Shown: positions 47,068 to 60,204, counted from the first letter of the stretch. The stretch: DNA of 64,000 bases from Hippophae tibetana (GCA_037013495.1 CM072801.1:13383501-13447500); one strand, 5' to 3'. Translations and numbers: made by a program. Notes: a model not told the origin generated them from the sequence alone.

Positions 47068-48071
47068 TGAAAGTTTATAAGATATAGACTTAATTAATAT
47101 AGATAAAGTGAATAAATTATTTTTAATTTTTATTAATTTATAATTTAATAACCTAAACAAAGCGTCAAAGCATGTAATCATGTGTAAGAATAAAATGCAA
47201 AAATAAAATAATAATACATTATATTTTTAGGTAGAAATAACTTAGGCCACAATTATGACCTAAGAGGAAAACCATCGGTCCATCGGACCACCTAAATTTC
47301 CACTATGAAAACCAAATGTTCAAGTACAAACTCGATCTTATGCTACCCTCCCTAATGTACTGACAAAATGTACTTTACTTACGAGTCTTCACTCTATTTT
47401 CACAACTTCTAATATCAGCGTACATGAGCGGTTTCCAAACCAACGTTCCAATAAGTTTTCTGCCAATTAAATACGTTCACAAATCAACTACAACCAAGGT
47501 TATCACAAAAAAGCACAAGTGCATGTATGTATTCTAGAACAGATTTAATAATGAATAATCATAACTAGATGATTAAAAACATATGTCACTTAAATCAAAT
47601 CAAGTAACAAATCTTAGAGCAAAAAGATTAAGCACAAGTTTAATAAAAATAGTTTCTTTGCAATTGAATATTCAAATCAAATAACTATGATCACACATAA
47701 AATTATTTAATCTAAATATGTAAACATCTAATCAAAAAGAAAATATATAAAGATAAAAAGAAATACCAAACAAATTTATTAATAAATACATTTAGTACGA
47801 TATTAATTTGATATTAACCAACCTATTTAATCACTTGTGATCCAATTACTAATGACTCATTAATCAAGATAATATTATAATTATTAAATCATTAAATTCT
47901 TACAGTAAAAAGTTTTCATCACTATCCCTACAAAACTAATGATCCAACTTATATTGATTACTTATCTTATATTAATTATTTATCTTTTAATAAGTGTCGC
48001 TTCTTTAACGATGGACACAAATTTGAACAAGTTGAGTTCTACAAGGGATTAAAGTAAATCAAGTGAATTAG

Positions 48072-48223
48072 TGAAACTCAGAATTCACTCTTCTTATTTT
48101 CATTCAAAGACACTACATATTTATATACAAAGTTAGGGACACCCTTAGGTGACATACACCTAATACACAACTAATATATTCATCTAGTGATAGACACCTA
48201 ATACACACCTAACATCTCTAACA
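48072..48223 (-). repeat. 3' LTR of the nested copia at 48072-53046
   Basis: On plus it runs from TGAAACTCAGAATTC to CATCTCTAACA. It pairs with 52912-53046 ('attcactcttcttattttca', 'aaagttagggacacc', 'gatagacacctaatacaca'). Confidence 0.88.
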
Positions 48224-48230
48224 CTCCCTC

Positions 48231-48473
48231 TCAAGTTGGAGCATAGATATTAATCATGTCCAACTTGTTACAAAGATAATCAACCCGAACCTCACTTAAA
48301 GCTTTCATGAAGATATCTCCTAGTTGTTCTCCAGTCTTCATATATCCTGTAGAAATCAAACCTTGTTGAATTTTCTCGCGAACAAAATGGCAATCAATTT
48401 CAATGTATTTAGTTCGCTCATGAAACACATGATTAGAAGCAATATGAAGAGAAACTTGGTTATCACACCACAA
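48231..48473 (-). pseudogene. Nested copia: RNase H end
   Basis: Contains [37 protein letters not shown] and [20 protein letters not shown], standard copia RNase H blocks. Confidence 0.9.
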
Positions 48474-48682
48474 TTTCGTAGTATTGAAGTTTTAAGACTT
48501 ATTTCATCCAAGAGCTGATATATCTATATTATCTCAGACGCAGATTGTGTCATAGCCCTATATTCTAACTCTGCACTCGATCGTGACACAACATTTTGCT
48601 TCTTGTTTTTCCATGAGACCAAATTTCCTCCAATGAAAATACAATAGCCTGATGTGGATCTTCTATCCACTTTGGAACCTGC

Positions 48683-50026
48683 TCAATCTACATCTGAAAA
48701 ACATTCAATATGAGTGTGTCCATGATTTGTATACAAGATACCACGTCCAGGTGCTCCTTTCAAGTAACACAAAATTTTCTCTAACGCTACCCAATGATGA
48801 ACTATTGGGGATGACATAAATTGGCTAACAACACTGATCGAATATGCAATATCTGAACGAGTCATGGTAAGGTAATTCAGTTTTCCAACCACCCTTCGAT
48901 ATCTCTCAGAATCTTTAAAGAGTTCCCTATCTTCTGTAAGATGGATGTTCGGAGTCATTAGAGCACTACAAGATTTTGCTCCTAATTTTCCTGTCTCAGT
49001 TAATAAGTCCAGTACATATTTTCTCTAAGATAGAAAGATACTTTTTTTACTCCTTGTGACTTCAACACCCAAGAAATACTTTAGCATCCCCAAATTCTTC
49101 GTGTGAAATTGAGTATGTAGGAAAGACTTAAGAGATGAAATTCTCATAGTATCACTTCCAGTAATAACAATGTCATCTACATACACAAATGATACTAGCT
49201 TCTCATTGTTTGTAGAACACAGAATGGTCAGACTTGCTTTTCATCATACCAAACGTTTCTATAGCTTGACTAATTTTCCAAACCAAGCACGAGGACTCTA
49301 TTTCAAACCATACAAAGATTTGTGGAGACGACAAACTTGCCTAGACTCCCTTTGAGCAACAAAACCAAGAGGTTGCTCCATAAACACCTCATCTCGAAGA
49401 TCACCATGAAGAAAATCATTCTTGATATCTAGTTGATGCAAAGGCCAATGGTGAGTAGCTGCCATAAAAATAAACAACTGAACAAATGTCAATTTAGCAA
49501 CATGAGAGAAAGTGTCAGAATAGTCCACTCTATAGGTTTGAGCATATCCCTTAGTAACAAGACGAGCCTTTAATCGAGCAACTAACCCATCTGGATTAAC
49601 CTTAACTGTGAACACCCATTTGCATCCGATAGCCCATTTCCCCGAAGGTAAATTAACCAAGTCCCAAGTACCATTGTCATCCAACGCATTCATTTCCTTG
49701 ATCATTGCATTATGCCAACCAGGATGAGATATGGCTTCATAAACAGTTTTAGGGATAGAAATAGAATCAAGAGAGGCAATTAAAGAACAAGAGGAAGACG
49801 ACAAGCAATTAAACGAAACAAAAGAAGGAATAGGATAAGTACACTGACGTTTACCTTTGCATAATGCAATAGGAAGATCATCGTTCAGGACTAGATCTGA
49901 TGACGAAGGAACATGTGCAGGATATGAATTAGAAGGTCTATGTTTGAAGTAGACTTGAGTTATAGGAGGCCTAATAGGAACTGGATCAGAGACAAGTTTA
50001 GATGATGTGATAGAATAGACTAACAA
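48683..50026 (-). pseudogene. Nested copia: reverse transcriptase parts
   Basis: 50026-49298 holds MNALDDNGTWDLVNLPSGKW, GCKWVFTVKVNPDG, HQLDIKNDFLHGDLRDEVFM and CRLHKSLYGLK. 48958-48683 holds YRRVVGKLNYLTMTRSDIAY, SVVSQFMSSP and CYLKGAPGRGILY. Broken fossil. Confidence 0.9.
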
Positions 50027-50041
50027 ATCGTCATCCTCTCC

Positions 50042-50854
50042 CTAACATGCAAGAGGAGGAGAAGACGAAAAATAGGGTGTGTCTTCCATGAAGGTAACAT
50101 CAATTGAGACAAGATATTTGTTAAGACTAGGATAATAACATCTATAACCTTTTTGGAGACGAGAATAACCAAGGAAGATACACTTCAAAGACTTGGGATC
50201 TAATTTAGTAACATACGGACGAACATCCCGAACTAAACAAGTGCTACCAAATATCCTAGGGTCAATCGGAAATAGTGACTTATTAGGAAACAAAATTTTG
50301 TAAGGAATCTCACCATGAAGAACAGATGAGGGCATACGATTAATAAGAAAACATGTTGTTGAAACTGCATCGGCCCAAAAAGGTTTAGAAACATTCATTT
50401 GAAATAATAAGGCACGTGCAGTTTTGAGAAGATGTATGTTCTTACGTTCGGCCACTCCACTTTGAGATGGAGTATCAACACACGAAGTTTCATGAAGCAT
50501 GCCATTTTGAATCATATAAGATTGAAACAAAGCCGATGTATATTCTTTGGTATTATCACTTCGCAAAGTACGAATTGAAACATTAAATTGAGTTTTAATC
50601 TCAACACAAAATGCGCAAAAAATAGAAAACAATTCAGAACGACTCTTCATTAAATATAACTAAGTTACACGAGAATAATCATCCACAAAAGTAATAAAAT
50701 ACTTAAATCCAGGTTTAGAAAAAATAGGACAAGGACCCCAAACATCGGAATGAACTAATTCAAAAAGAACACTAGCACGTTTATTAACTCTTGGATTTAA
50801 GCTAAGACGATGATGTTTTGCAAATTGACAAGACTCACAATCTAAGGAAGACAC
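50042..50854 (-). pseudogene. Nested copia: integrase parts
   Basis: 50854-50660 holds LDCESCQFAKHHRLSL, LVHSDVWGPCPIFSKPG and FVDDYSRVT. 50650-50042 holds RTLRSDNTKEYTS, GVAERKNIHLLKTARAL and the C-terminal RIFGSTCLVRDVRPYV, then KCIFLGYSRLQKGYRCY. Confidence 0.92.
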
Positions 50855-50908
50855 CTTACTAAATTGAGGACAAAGTTTCTTTAGTAAAAGAAGAGATGGA
50901 TGACCGAG

Positions 50909-51333
50909 TCAACAATGTGCCTCGAAGAGAGAGGTTACACTAGAGCAAGCAACAGATTTCAGTATTGGTGTGTCAAGAATATAGAGGCCTCTAGACTCAT
51001 GTCCTTTACCAATAGTCTTCTTCGTCATAAGATCATGAAATAAGCAACGATCAGGAAAAAATGAGATGCAACAGTTAAGATCACGAGTAAGCTGACTTAT
51101 AGAGATCAAATTAAAGGATAAGCTAGAAAAATGTAAGACATACGACAAAGAAAGCAAAGGAGTGGGAGTAATTGTGCCAGACCCAAAACACGAGATGAAG
51201 ACCCATCGGCTAAGGTAATAGTAGAGGTAGAAGTGTGTGACTGAAGAGTAGAAAAGAGACTAGAATTACCTATCATATGATTTGTGGCACCAGAATCAAT
51301 AACCCATTTGGAAGATGAGGAAATGAGACACAC
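50909..51333 (-). pseudogene. Nested copia: protease and pre-integrase parts
   Basis: SSSKWVIDSGATNHMIGNSS carries the aspartic protease D-S-G. It is followed by a LSYVLHFSSLSFNLISISQL block and GLYILDTP, as in copia. Confidence 0.9.
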
Positions 51334-51399
51334 ATTTGATTTACCTGAATCAGTAATAGGAGTGACAGAAGGTGATAAAGACCTTAGTGATTCTTGATA

Positions 51400-52422
51400 C
51401 TATGAGAACTTGGAAAATTCATCTACAGAGATAAGAACTGATTTTTCAGAAGTATCAAAAGTGGATGCAATATGAGCCAAGTGACCTTTCTGATGCTTGT
51501 ACTGAAGCTTTCTACAGTCATGTTTCGTATGTCCTAGTTTGTGACAATAGTGACATACAATACCTTCTAGGTCCTGTGGTCGAGTTTCAAACCCGTGCGA
51601 GCAGCCTCCTTTGTTTCTCTTCATATAATTTGGTCGTCTATGCTCATAATTATTACTTCGGCTAACCAAAGAACCATTTAATTGAGCAGGTGGGGGTGGA
51701 ATGCCTTCTGTACGAAGTAGACTAAACACCTCTTGCAAAGAGGAGATCTTAGAACCAGAAAGAACCTGGGACTTAGTAGTCTCAAAAGTAGAGGGAAGAC
51801 CGGCAAGAAAACTCATGACCGTCATTTGTTTCCGTTGGCTTTGCTGAACCTTTACATCAGGGCTAAAAGGCATCAAACTATTGAGCTTCTCATAAGTTCT
51901 TTTAAATTCCATAAAATAATTTGTAAGTGACTGATTTTGTTTGTCTGCATGGTAAAATGCTTTGAATACCTCATACATGTGAGGAAGATTTCCTTTACCA
52001 AAATATAAGAAATCCAAATAATCCATCAATTCCTTAACGAATTCAAAATGATTGATCAATTCAATTACATTGCTTTCAATATAATTCCGAATATACAAAA
52101 ATAAGCAGGCATCTTCTCTAATCCATGTCTGCTTTGAATCATCTTTAGGAGGATCATTAGTCAAATGAGTATCTTTGTTGATACTTCTCAAATAAATTCG
52201 AATGGTCTTGCTCCAAGCCAAATAATTTGAGCCATTGAGCTTATGGTCCGTGATATTAGACATTACATGCACCATATCCATTACAACATTAAATTTCTTT
52301 TCAGCCATAACTCTTACAAACGACAAGGTAGCGAGCAAACGAACAAACAAAATCCAACAATAGCAACGACTAAACACGCAGTGAACAAGAACACAAAATT
52401 GGAAGAACTCAAACCTGAACAA
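51400..52422 (-). pseudogene. Nested copia: gag part with zinc knuckle
   Basis: A 340-codon stretch with ITDHKLNGSNYLAWSKTIRI (gag N-terminal block), LMDYLDFLYFGKGNLPHMYE, TYEKLNSLMPFSPDV, FLAGLPSTFETTKSQVLSG and the CCHC knuckle CHYCHKLGHTKHDC. Confidence 0.93.
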
Positions 52423-52530
52423 TCACAAGCGATGAGTGTCAAACCACCACAGATGACGTAGGGGAACGATGAAGAGCAACACAAGGTCAAACGGAAAAGA
52501 CTGCTGCACAGATACGTTGTCACGCGTGTG

Positions 52531-52768
52531 GAAATATGGCAGAAAGTCACGGTGGCACGTGTGGCTCACTCGCGGCTCATCTGGTGATCAGACTTCGGGG
52601 TTTGGTCGGTCTGCAACTGGTCTTCCGCCCTGTGCCGGTGGTGAGACACTTGAAAAGATGGTAGAAAGTCGTGGTGGCACGTGTGGCTCACTCACGGCTC
52701 ATCTGGAAACCGAACTTCAGGGTTTGGTCGGTCGGCGACTAGTCTTCCTCCCTGTGCCAGCGGTGAGA
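52531..52768. repeat. Tandem repeat, about 121-bp unit, in the nested copia leader
   Basis: Copies start at 52531 and 52652 and share 'ggtggcacgtgtggctcact' and 'agggtttggtcggtc' style runs. It lies between the primer site and gag, and is more G+C-rich than its surroundings. Confidence 0.8.
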
Positions 52769-52911
52769 AAAAAATGTACACTTCAAAAGGGTGTTCTGAA
52801 TTGGAACCCAAAATGCACTAAATCCTAATTTGTGTTTACCCAAAATCAACCCCTAATTTAAACGGAAAAAAAAATTCCCAAATTTTGTAACCTAAATGCT
52901 CTGATACTAGG

Positions 52912-53046
52912 TAAAACTCATAATTCACTCTTCTTATTTTCATTCAAAGACATTACATATTTATATACAAAGTTAGGGACACCTAATACACAACTAATAT
53001 ATGCACCTAGTGATAGACACCTAATACACAACTAACATCTCTAACA
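52912..53046 (-). repeat. 5' LTR of the nested copia at 48072-53046
   Basis: Partner of 48072-48223. It is bordered on its left by the primer-site-like 'tgctctgatacta'. Confidence 0.85.
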
Positions 53047-53798
53047 ATCTCAATACATTGAAAGAAGAACTATATTAACCTTCAATATCGACCACTCCTG
53101 ATATATCTATTTTCTTAATAGTTTTCGATAGGCAATAGCTTATGCAATTTCAACTTCTATATCCCCACTCTACTTTTAACACTAATGTATTAGGATATTA
53201 ATAATAATAACTTTCTAGTATTAAGATTTAATATATTTTATACTTAAGTTTTCAAAGCCCATTAAAAATCTTAATATTATAAAAAATCATTTTTTAAAAC
53301 ACATCTTAATATTGAATCAAGTTTAAATAAATATTTAGCAGTAAATATAATTCCAATTTTACGAACATATGCTATTAAATGCACGAGTGCAATTATATGT
53401 ACTATAGTTATAAAAGAAATACTTGAAGTACGACTATCCAACATTCTAACATTTCTTCGACTTTGCTTGATAGATTTTATAGTGAGCATAAAAACAAATT
53501 TACATGGAAATATTTTGTGCACAAAAAATGGTCAACACTCATAACTTTACAAACTCTCCCTTTAGTATTTTCGTGTGCCAAAACCTCTTATTCACTACAT
53601 GAAACTTATAGGAATAAGATAAAAATACAATGATACTAAGACTTCATAGTGGAACTATCCTATGGTTTGGTGAATCCATCTTTGTTGCAACTTGACAAAC
53701 TTGTAAGTAACTGAAATAACATAGACAAAACATATAACAACTTGGCTTTAAAGCCTCATTGTATATTAATTTAGATTACATAGAAATAAGCAAAGTGT

Positions 53799-55799
53799 TA
53801 GGAATGAGCAAAAAAATTACGAGTTTGGTTATCCGCACCATTGGTTTGGTTTTTATCCAATAAATTTCAATGATAGATATGGTTTCGGGTATCAATCGAA
53901 CATGGAGGAACGAGTACGAGTATATTGATAACCATACCTCTCCGTACCTGAAATTAATTATATTTATTTAATTAATTTATATATTTATTAAATGAAATTA
54001 TATATTAATTAATAAATAATAATTAGGGTTCTATTCGGTTCCTATATAAATGAAAGTATGAAACACAAATCACCCATTTCTACCACTTCTCTTTACCCTT
54101 GCCTCTCTACCGTCGCCCCTCTACCTCTCTATATGTGTTTTCAGTTCACCATCCTTTTCGTTGCATCTACCGTCCTCGTCTCTACGTCTACTTTCCTCGT
54201 CTCAAAGAGTTGAGATCAAATTTTATCTTTGTTACTTTAAATTCTCGACTCTATCCTTGCCTATCTACCATTCTACGTGTGTCATCGGCTCACCGTCTTC
54301 GTCTCTACATCTTCCATTTGCATCTCTCCCCTCTAGTTAGTTCTTTTCTTGTTCACTTATAGTGCATTAATATGGAATTTTATGAGTTTCCATGGTTAGT
54401 TCTTTTCTTATGTATGTCGTTTTATGAGTTTCCCTATTTTTGATTCAAAGTTTAGTATTACATGTAGATAATGTTATGGCATGTCAAATACCAACTAACC
54501 TTCCAGAAATTTCTTGATATGTGTTTGCTATAATGAAATCACTTTTGTTCATTGAGATCAAATAAGCTATGAACTAATATGAAAAATGGTACTTTGAGTC
54601 CAACTACTTTCATTTTGCATTTGAATCTTTGTACTTGGTTTTTTATAAAACATGAGCAATAGTTCTCTGAGTTAAAACAAGACTAAGTTCAAAATATAGT
54701 GATAATGGATATATAAGTTAAATAAACATGTATGTGTCCAATTTTAGTATGTTTAACAAAAGATGATAAATTAAATGGATTTTTTTAATATAAAGCTGCT
54801 TGTGTGGAATTTTAAATTTGTTTCTTCAATTTAGCTCCATTAATTCATGATTGTTCCTACTCACCGTCCTACCAGGGGTTAAGACAAATGAAAATGATTT
54901 ATTAATTGAAATTCCATCGTGTGAAATGTACTGAAATTTTGGGGTTTTTCCCTATCTTAGCATATCAATATATCATTTCGAGTTGCTTGCTTAATAAAGA
55001 ATGGTTTTGCATAGTTTTTCATAATACCTTGTTCTTGTTCCAATGGTCTATTCCATTAAAGGTGGATGACCTATGTTATAATTTGTATAGGCTAGTTGTT
55101 AGATTGGATGAGATTTCTTCACATTTGTATGTCCAATCAGGAATGTCTCTTTTGGTGAAAGAACTAATGAAATGATAGATCATATCTATTCTCTAGCTTA
55201 ATTCTAGTAAAGAACTGATTTTGGATTGTTATTGAAATCATTCCATTGAAGTTTGACAAACATAATTTTGTATATGTTTATTTTAAAACAATTTCATATT
55301 TCATAGGTTTATTGGAGCTATTCCTTCTTCAATGTTGGTTTTAGAGGCATTGACGTGGAGCTTAGAGGACTTTGGTTTTGAGGATTATTTGAACTGTAAA
55401 GAAATTGTGTCCATAGACTGACATCTTAATTTTTCATAAATTTATGTAGTTAGCTTTCAATATTTGTATGAGTTTGGAATATTTTATTTGTATCCTTTGC
55501 TGCTCATTTATATATGTGTGGACAATTGAATTTTATATTTATTCTATTAAGTTAAAAGTAAAATTGTTCATTTTTAATTATGTGTTTGTTGTATCAAATT
55601 GAATAGAATTTTTTTAAAAAGTTTGGAAAACGGTTTTTTTTCGGGTATTTTTTAATAACCGCCTTGAATCGTTACCTAGGAGTAAAAAATTGTCTCCGAG
55701 CGTAACTGTTTTCGAGTTATTTTGGGCACAGATTTTATAATTCCGTTTGGTTATAGTTATATAAAAAATTGTACCCGCTCGTACCCGTGCTCATCCCTA
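53799..55799. mobile_element. Non-autonomous hAT transposon, 2.0 kb
   Basis: The left end is TAGGAATGAGCA. The right end, read in reverse, is TAGGGATGAGCA. These match at 11 of 12 positions and fit the hAT consensus TAGGG-TG--CA. The flanking 8-mers CAAAGTGT and TGAAGTGT match at 6 of 8. Sub-terminal text ('gagtacgagtat', 'cccgctcgtacccg') is typical of plant hAT elements. No transposase is visible. A short plus-strand stretch near 55340 (LEALTWSLEDFGFEDYLN) might be a worn hAT dimerisation end, but this is weak. It lies in the internal region of the old copia, just beyond its 3' LTR and polypurine tract. Confidence 0.75.
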
Positions 55800-57100
55800 T
55801 GAAGTGTAAAGAATAATCATGTAGTGCATGCATTCATACCAATCAAGCTTAATATAAGTCTAACTAAATATATTCTTTCCTTAATAAAAAAAATAAAACA
55901 TGAAAGTAAAACACACACTCGTTCCCCTTTTTTAACATATGAGAATGACAAAGCATTGGACAAAATAATAAAGCTAAACTCCCATAAAGATAGAGCAATG
56001 TAAAAGCATATTAATGCAGAAGTGCAATTTAAACTTCTTCTAAGTTCTATGACTCCATTACTTGAAAACCAATTAAAAAGTTAATAGATAAAAAGAAGAT
56101 GTAAATGAATAAAAATATGATTTTTTTGAAAATTTTCATAAATAGCCACTTAAGGTAAGGTATTAAACTCATTTAATCACAAACGAGCACACAATCAATT
56201 GAGAACTCGTTTTTTTTTTCATTTTTTAATTCAGTTTTTGATTGTCTATTGTATAAATAAGATAGTAGAGTAGAACAGATACACTTCGCACATATAATGA
56301 CATATTGATATTTACTTAAAAGCAATATATATGTTTAAACTTCACAAATATGTCAATTAAGTCATTTATGATCAATCAAGAAAGACTTAAAAGAAATAAA
56401 TATCACATATCATATAAAATTATAATTTAGTCTTCAATCTCACAAAATAAAAAATATCTACCATTTAAGGACTTAAATTTTTTATCTTTATTTTATAAAT
56501 GAGACAAATGATTTTTTAAATCTCTATTAACTCTTTCTTTTTATGCATTCCAAGTACAAGTTTTATAAGCAGTTTTTTTTTTCACAATCCTTTTTTTTGC
56601 ATGAGCCATAAAACCTAGCATGATGACTTTTACAATAGTTGTGAGATAGTCTTCTCTTCTCACTGCGGTAGCTTCACACATCATAGTAGGTAACTCTATC
56701 AATACTAGGTGCCTCCACATGGTAAAATTTTAGAAAACAATAAATATAACTCAACATAATTTTACAGTCAATATTAGTTGAAGTTCTAAAGTCTTTTAAG
56801 AGAATTCATAAACTTCAAGCATAACATATATGTATATTCATGAGTGTATGAATAAGTTCATGTCAACATCGATCATCACATGTATAAGAATATGTTTGTT
56901 CATAAGTCAAAATTGTAGAATACTTCATATAATAAATATCAAAATGAGTTGAGTCACTAAAAATAAGGTTATATATATGTAAGTATTAAATAATTCCAAT
57001 ACCGTGTTGGCAAGATAAAGATTCTACATCTCTTTTTTTTGTAAGTTTAACTAATAAATAAAATAAAGACAAAAAAGATTGTTCATAGGGTCATTTAAGC
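55800..57100. other. Internal remains of the old copia, no coding signature
   Basis: A+T-rich sequence between the hAT element and the gag remnant. By position it belongs to the interior of the old minus-strand copia, but I recognise no domain in it. Confidence 0.4.
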
Positions 57101-57415
57101 ACTCTAACAAAAATACCTAGATGAAAGAATAAAAGAAGGTCAAGTGACTAGAAAAAAAATCTTTCCTAATCCAAAATTGCTTGTATTTTGGTTTCTCTAT
57201 ATCATTGGGGTTGGACTCAACTACCTTCGGTTTCATAGGTGTGTTCTTAGACTTAGCAGTACTTTTCTCATTCATCCCATATGAAGATGCAGTATGCATA
57301 GTAGAATGATGATACTGAGTCATAACATTAAAAATACTATATTTTACTTACCTATTTGAACCTAAGACTTCATGCTTCTTAATAGAATTTCTAAACATGT
57401 TACTATAATTCCCAT

Positions 57416-57787
57416 TCATTCTTGAATATGATGTAGCATGCATAGATGAATGATGCTTATGAATTCTACTATGTGAAACATGGAGATATGATTAAGTTTT
57501 GGTTCATTAATAAAAAATCTACATTTTGATCTTATATGACCTTTCCTACCATAATGATAACAAACACGTACAAACTTGACAATTTTTTCTATTGTAGGTG
57601 TCATAGTTCTTTGTGCATAGGTAGTAATAGTAGAAGTAGAGTTTAAGGGACTTACAAATGTGGTATTTGATGTTGAAGGTGTTGAATGCTCATTTTTGTA
57701 TCCAATACCTCTCTTATCTCCATGTGACTTTCCATAGTCGAGGACTTTGATCAATTTTTTAACACCTATGGTCAAATACCTCACCAT
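57416..57787 (-). pseudogene. Old copia: zinc-knuckle part of gag
   Basis: The minus-strand stretch contains CYHYGRKGHIRSKC, a CCHC knuckle of copia type, followed by a basic/hydrophobic stretch. Confidence 0.75.
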
Positions 57788-58445
57788 CTCTTTAGCAACA
57801 TTAAGTTATTGCCTAAGTTTTTTGTTTTCCTCAGTGGTTTCTACAAGTTTCAAATTTAAGGCATTAATATGTTTAGATAATTCCTTTTTTATCTTTCTCT
57901 AAGCTAGAGAAATTTGTTTTGTGAAAATTGATGATATCATTAAGTTTAGTTACTTCCATAAGTTTATCCTTTTCTTTCCTGACACCTAGAAAATCTATGA
58001 ATAGTTCATCATAATTCGATACATTAAACATAGATAGCAAGAAAGAAGAGTTTACTTCCTCATTTTCTTCATCCGAGCTAGGTCGAAGTCATTGTGGTTT
58101 TCTTTGGTATTTGTGGTGAAGGTATAATAGTTAATGTCATCATCCTTTGAGTTACTAGCATTATGCTACTCACTTTCTGTATCATTGAGTGTAACATTAA
58201 AGGCTTTCTAACTTTATTTTTATTGTTTGCACATTATGCAGAGATATGACCAAAACTTCTACAAGTAAAGTATTGAGGACTAATGGGTTTAGTTTTTTTA
58301 CCATCAAAGCTAGAAGGCTTGATTTTATTAAACTTTTGGTCCCTCAAACAACTAGATTGTCCCTTGTTAGATTGATTATTCTGTTGACCCTTATTTTTTA
58401 GAAACTTTTTTAATTTTTATGCTAACGAGACTAGTGACTCATCAT

Positions 58446-58895
58446 TTATATCCTCATCCCTATCAAAAATATCCTTTTGGAACTTTTGGATGCCATATCC
58501 TTGTTTTTCTTAGGTGGATCAAGAGTAAGTTCATAGGTTTGAATTGACCAAACAAGTTTATTAATGTTTAGTGTGTCCACATTCTTACTTTCCTCTATCA
58601 CTGTAACCTTAATCTTATAGTCTATTGTTAAGGAGTTTAGGAGTTTGCATACTTGTATAGGTTTTTGAATTTTCTCACCAAGGTTAGAACAAGCATTAGT
58701 GATATCACAAAAACGTGCATAGAATTGACTAAATGTTTCAGTATTTCTCATTTTAATAAAATCAAACTCAAATGTTAGCAATGGAAATTTTGTTTGTTTC
58801 ACTTGGGAAGTTTCTTCATGAGCAAGAGCAAGTGTATTCCGTGCATTTTTAGAAATCTCACCGATAGAGATGCGACATAACTCATCCATCAACAC
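58446..58895 (-). pseudogene. Old copia: gag (UBN2-type) part
   Basis: A 149-codon stretch with FEFDFIKMRNTETFSQFYAR, ITNACSNLGEKIQKPIQVCK, LLNSLTIDYKIKVTVIEESK, NVDTLNINKLVWSIQTYEL. This matches the plant copia gag pattern (FE-LKM---E----Y, I-N-LR-LGE, LR-LP--Y--KV-AI-E-KDL, L-GSL-TYE). Confidence 0.88.
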
Positions 58896-59254
58896 TACAA
58901 CAAAGATTGAGCTTAGACCTTTTTGGTTTGCCCACTAAGAGTGCGTTCTTTAGTGGTCCAGTCTTTTCTTAACTTTATAATTGTTACATCATTTTTTGTT
59001 ATTGAATGTGGTTTCCAACCATTAAGAATAACATTCCCAACTTTTTCATCTTGTTTGAGAAAAGCTTGCATGCGAGTCTTCTAATAAGGGTAATTATACC
59101 CATCAAAGAGTAAGGGTCTAACAGATGACCCACCTTCTTTCATTTTGTCAATAAGTATAAGTGTATGTCCCTAAGAATCAAACTCACTAAGTGTATCTAG
59201 TGTTGGCTATGATGCCAATTGAAAGTTTATAAGATATAGACCTAATTAACCTAG

Positions 59255-60089
59255 GTGACGTTTGGTTCATTGAATGGAATTAGAATAAGAATAGGAATGT
59301 GAATAGAATGAAAAAAAAACGGTTTTGTTTGGTTTGATCACTGGAATCAAAGAATGTATCAGAATTATAGTGTTTGGTTTATAGTTTGAATGTAATGAAA
59401 AACACTATATATTACTTTAAAACCCTTATATTCAGTAAAAATTAAATAATATAATTTAATTATTATTTTTTCGTCAGACAAAATACATTATTGAAATAAT
59501 TATTTTCTAAATAATTATCACTTAAAAATAAAATTATTATTTTTATTCTAAATATAATTTAGGCTTTTGAGGTTTAAGAATTGAGATTTTGGGATTTAGA
59601 GTTTAGGGTTATATTTGTGGGTTAAGGCTTAGGGTTAAAATTATTATTTTTCTAAATAAGGTTTAGGATTTTAGGTTTTGAGATTTGAGATTTGGGGTTT
59701 AGGGTTATATTTGTGAATTAAAGTTTAGGGTTAAAATTATTATTTTTCTAAATAGGGTTAGGGTTTTGAGGTTTTACGTTTATGATTATATTTGTAGGTT
59801 AAGGTTTAGGGTTAAAATTATTATTTTTCTAAATAGAGTTTAGGGTTTTGAGATTTGGGATTTGAGATTTAGGGTTTAGGATTTATGGTTATTTTTGGGG
59901 TTGATGTAAAATTGAAAAAAAAATTGAGATGAGAATGAAATCATGATTCCTTAAGGAGAGAGAAGGAATTGTGATTGCTTCTCTTTTTGGAATCGATTCC
60001 ATTCCATTCCTACTTTTCAGCCCAAGCAAACATAAAATTGGAAGGAATCAATTCTGATTTCATTCTATTCTAGCCAGCCAAACATGCAC
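59255..60089. mobile_element. MITE-like insertion in the old copia 5' LTR
   Basis: The ends are inverted and similar: GTGACGTTTGGTTCATTGAATGG on the left, and GTGCATGTTTGGCTGGCTAG when the right end is read in reverse. Both continue into 'gaat'-rich text. Comparison with the uninterrupted partner LTR at about 47100 shows the surrounding sequence resuming after it. Length about 835 bp, no coding content. A target duplication is not clear. Confidence 0.7.
59560..59900. repeat. Tandem repeat with degenerate TTTAGGG motifs inside the MITE
   Basis: Units of about 80-96 bases share 'agggttaaaattattatttt' plus 'ctaaata' (starts near 59635, 59731 and 59812) and are full of 'tttagggttttgagattt' text. 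The motif equals the plant telomere repeat TTTAGGG, but it is scattered, not contiguous. Confidence 0.75.
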
Positions 60090-60204
60090 ATAAAGAATAG
60101 GTTATTTTTAATTTTTATCAATTTATAATTTAATAACCTAAACAAAGCGGTCAAACATACAATCGCGTGTAAAATAAAGTGCGGAAATAAAAGAATAACA
60201 ATGG

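Larger units (their letters stand above)
48072..53046 (-). mobile_element. Ty1/copia element nested in the older copia's LTR
   Basis: Minus strand. LTRs are at 48072-48223 and about 52912-53046, the polypurine tract (AACTTGAGAGGGAG on minus) just inside the left LTR, and the primer site ('TAGTATCAGAGCA' on minus) just inside the right one. Gag, protease, integrase, reverse transcriptase and RNase H are all recognisable in order. Several breaks. The short LTRs differ at a few positions and by one 17-base length change. No clean target duplication was seen. Fairly young compared with its host element. Confidence 0.9.
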
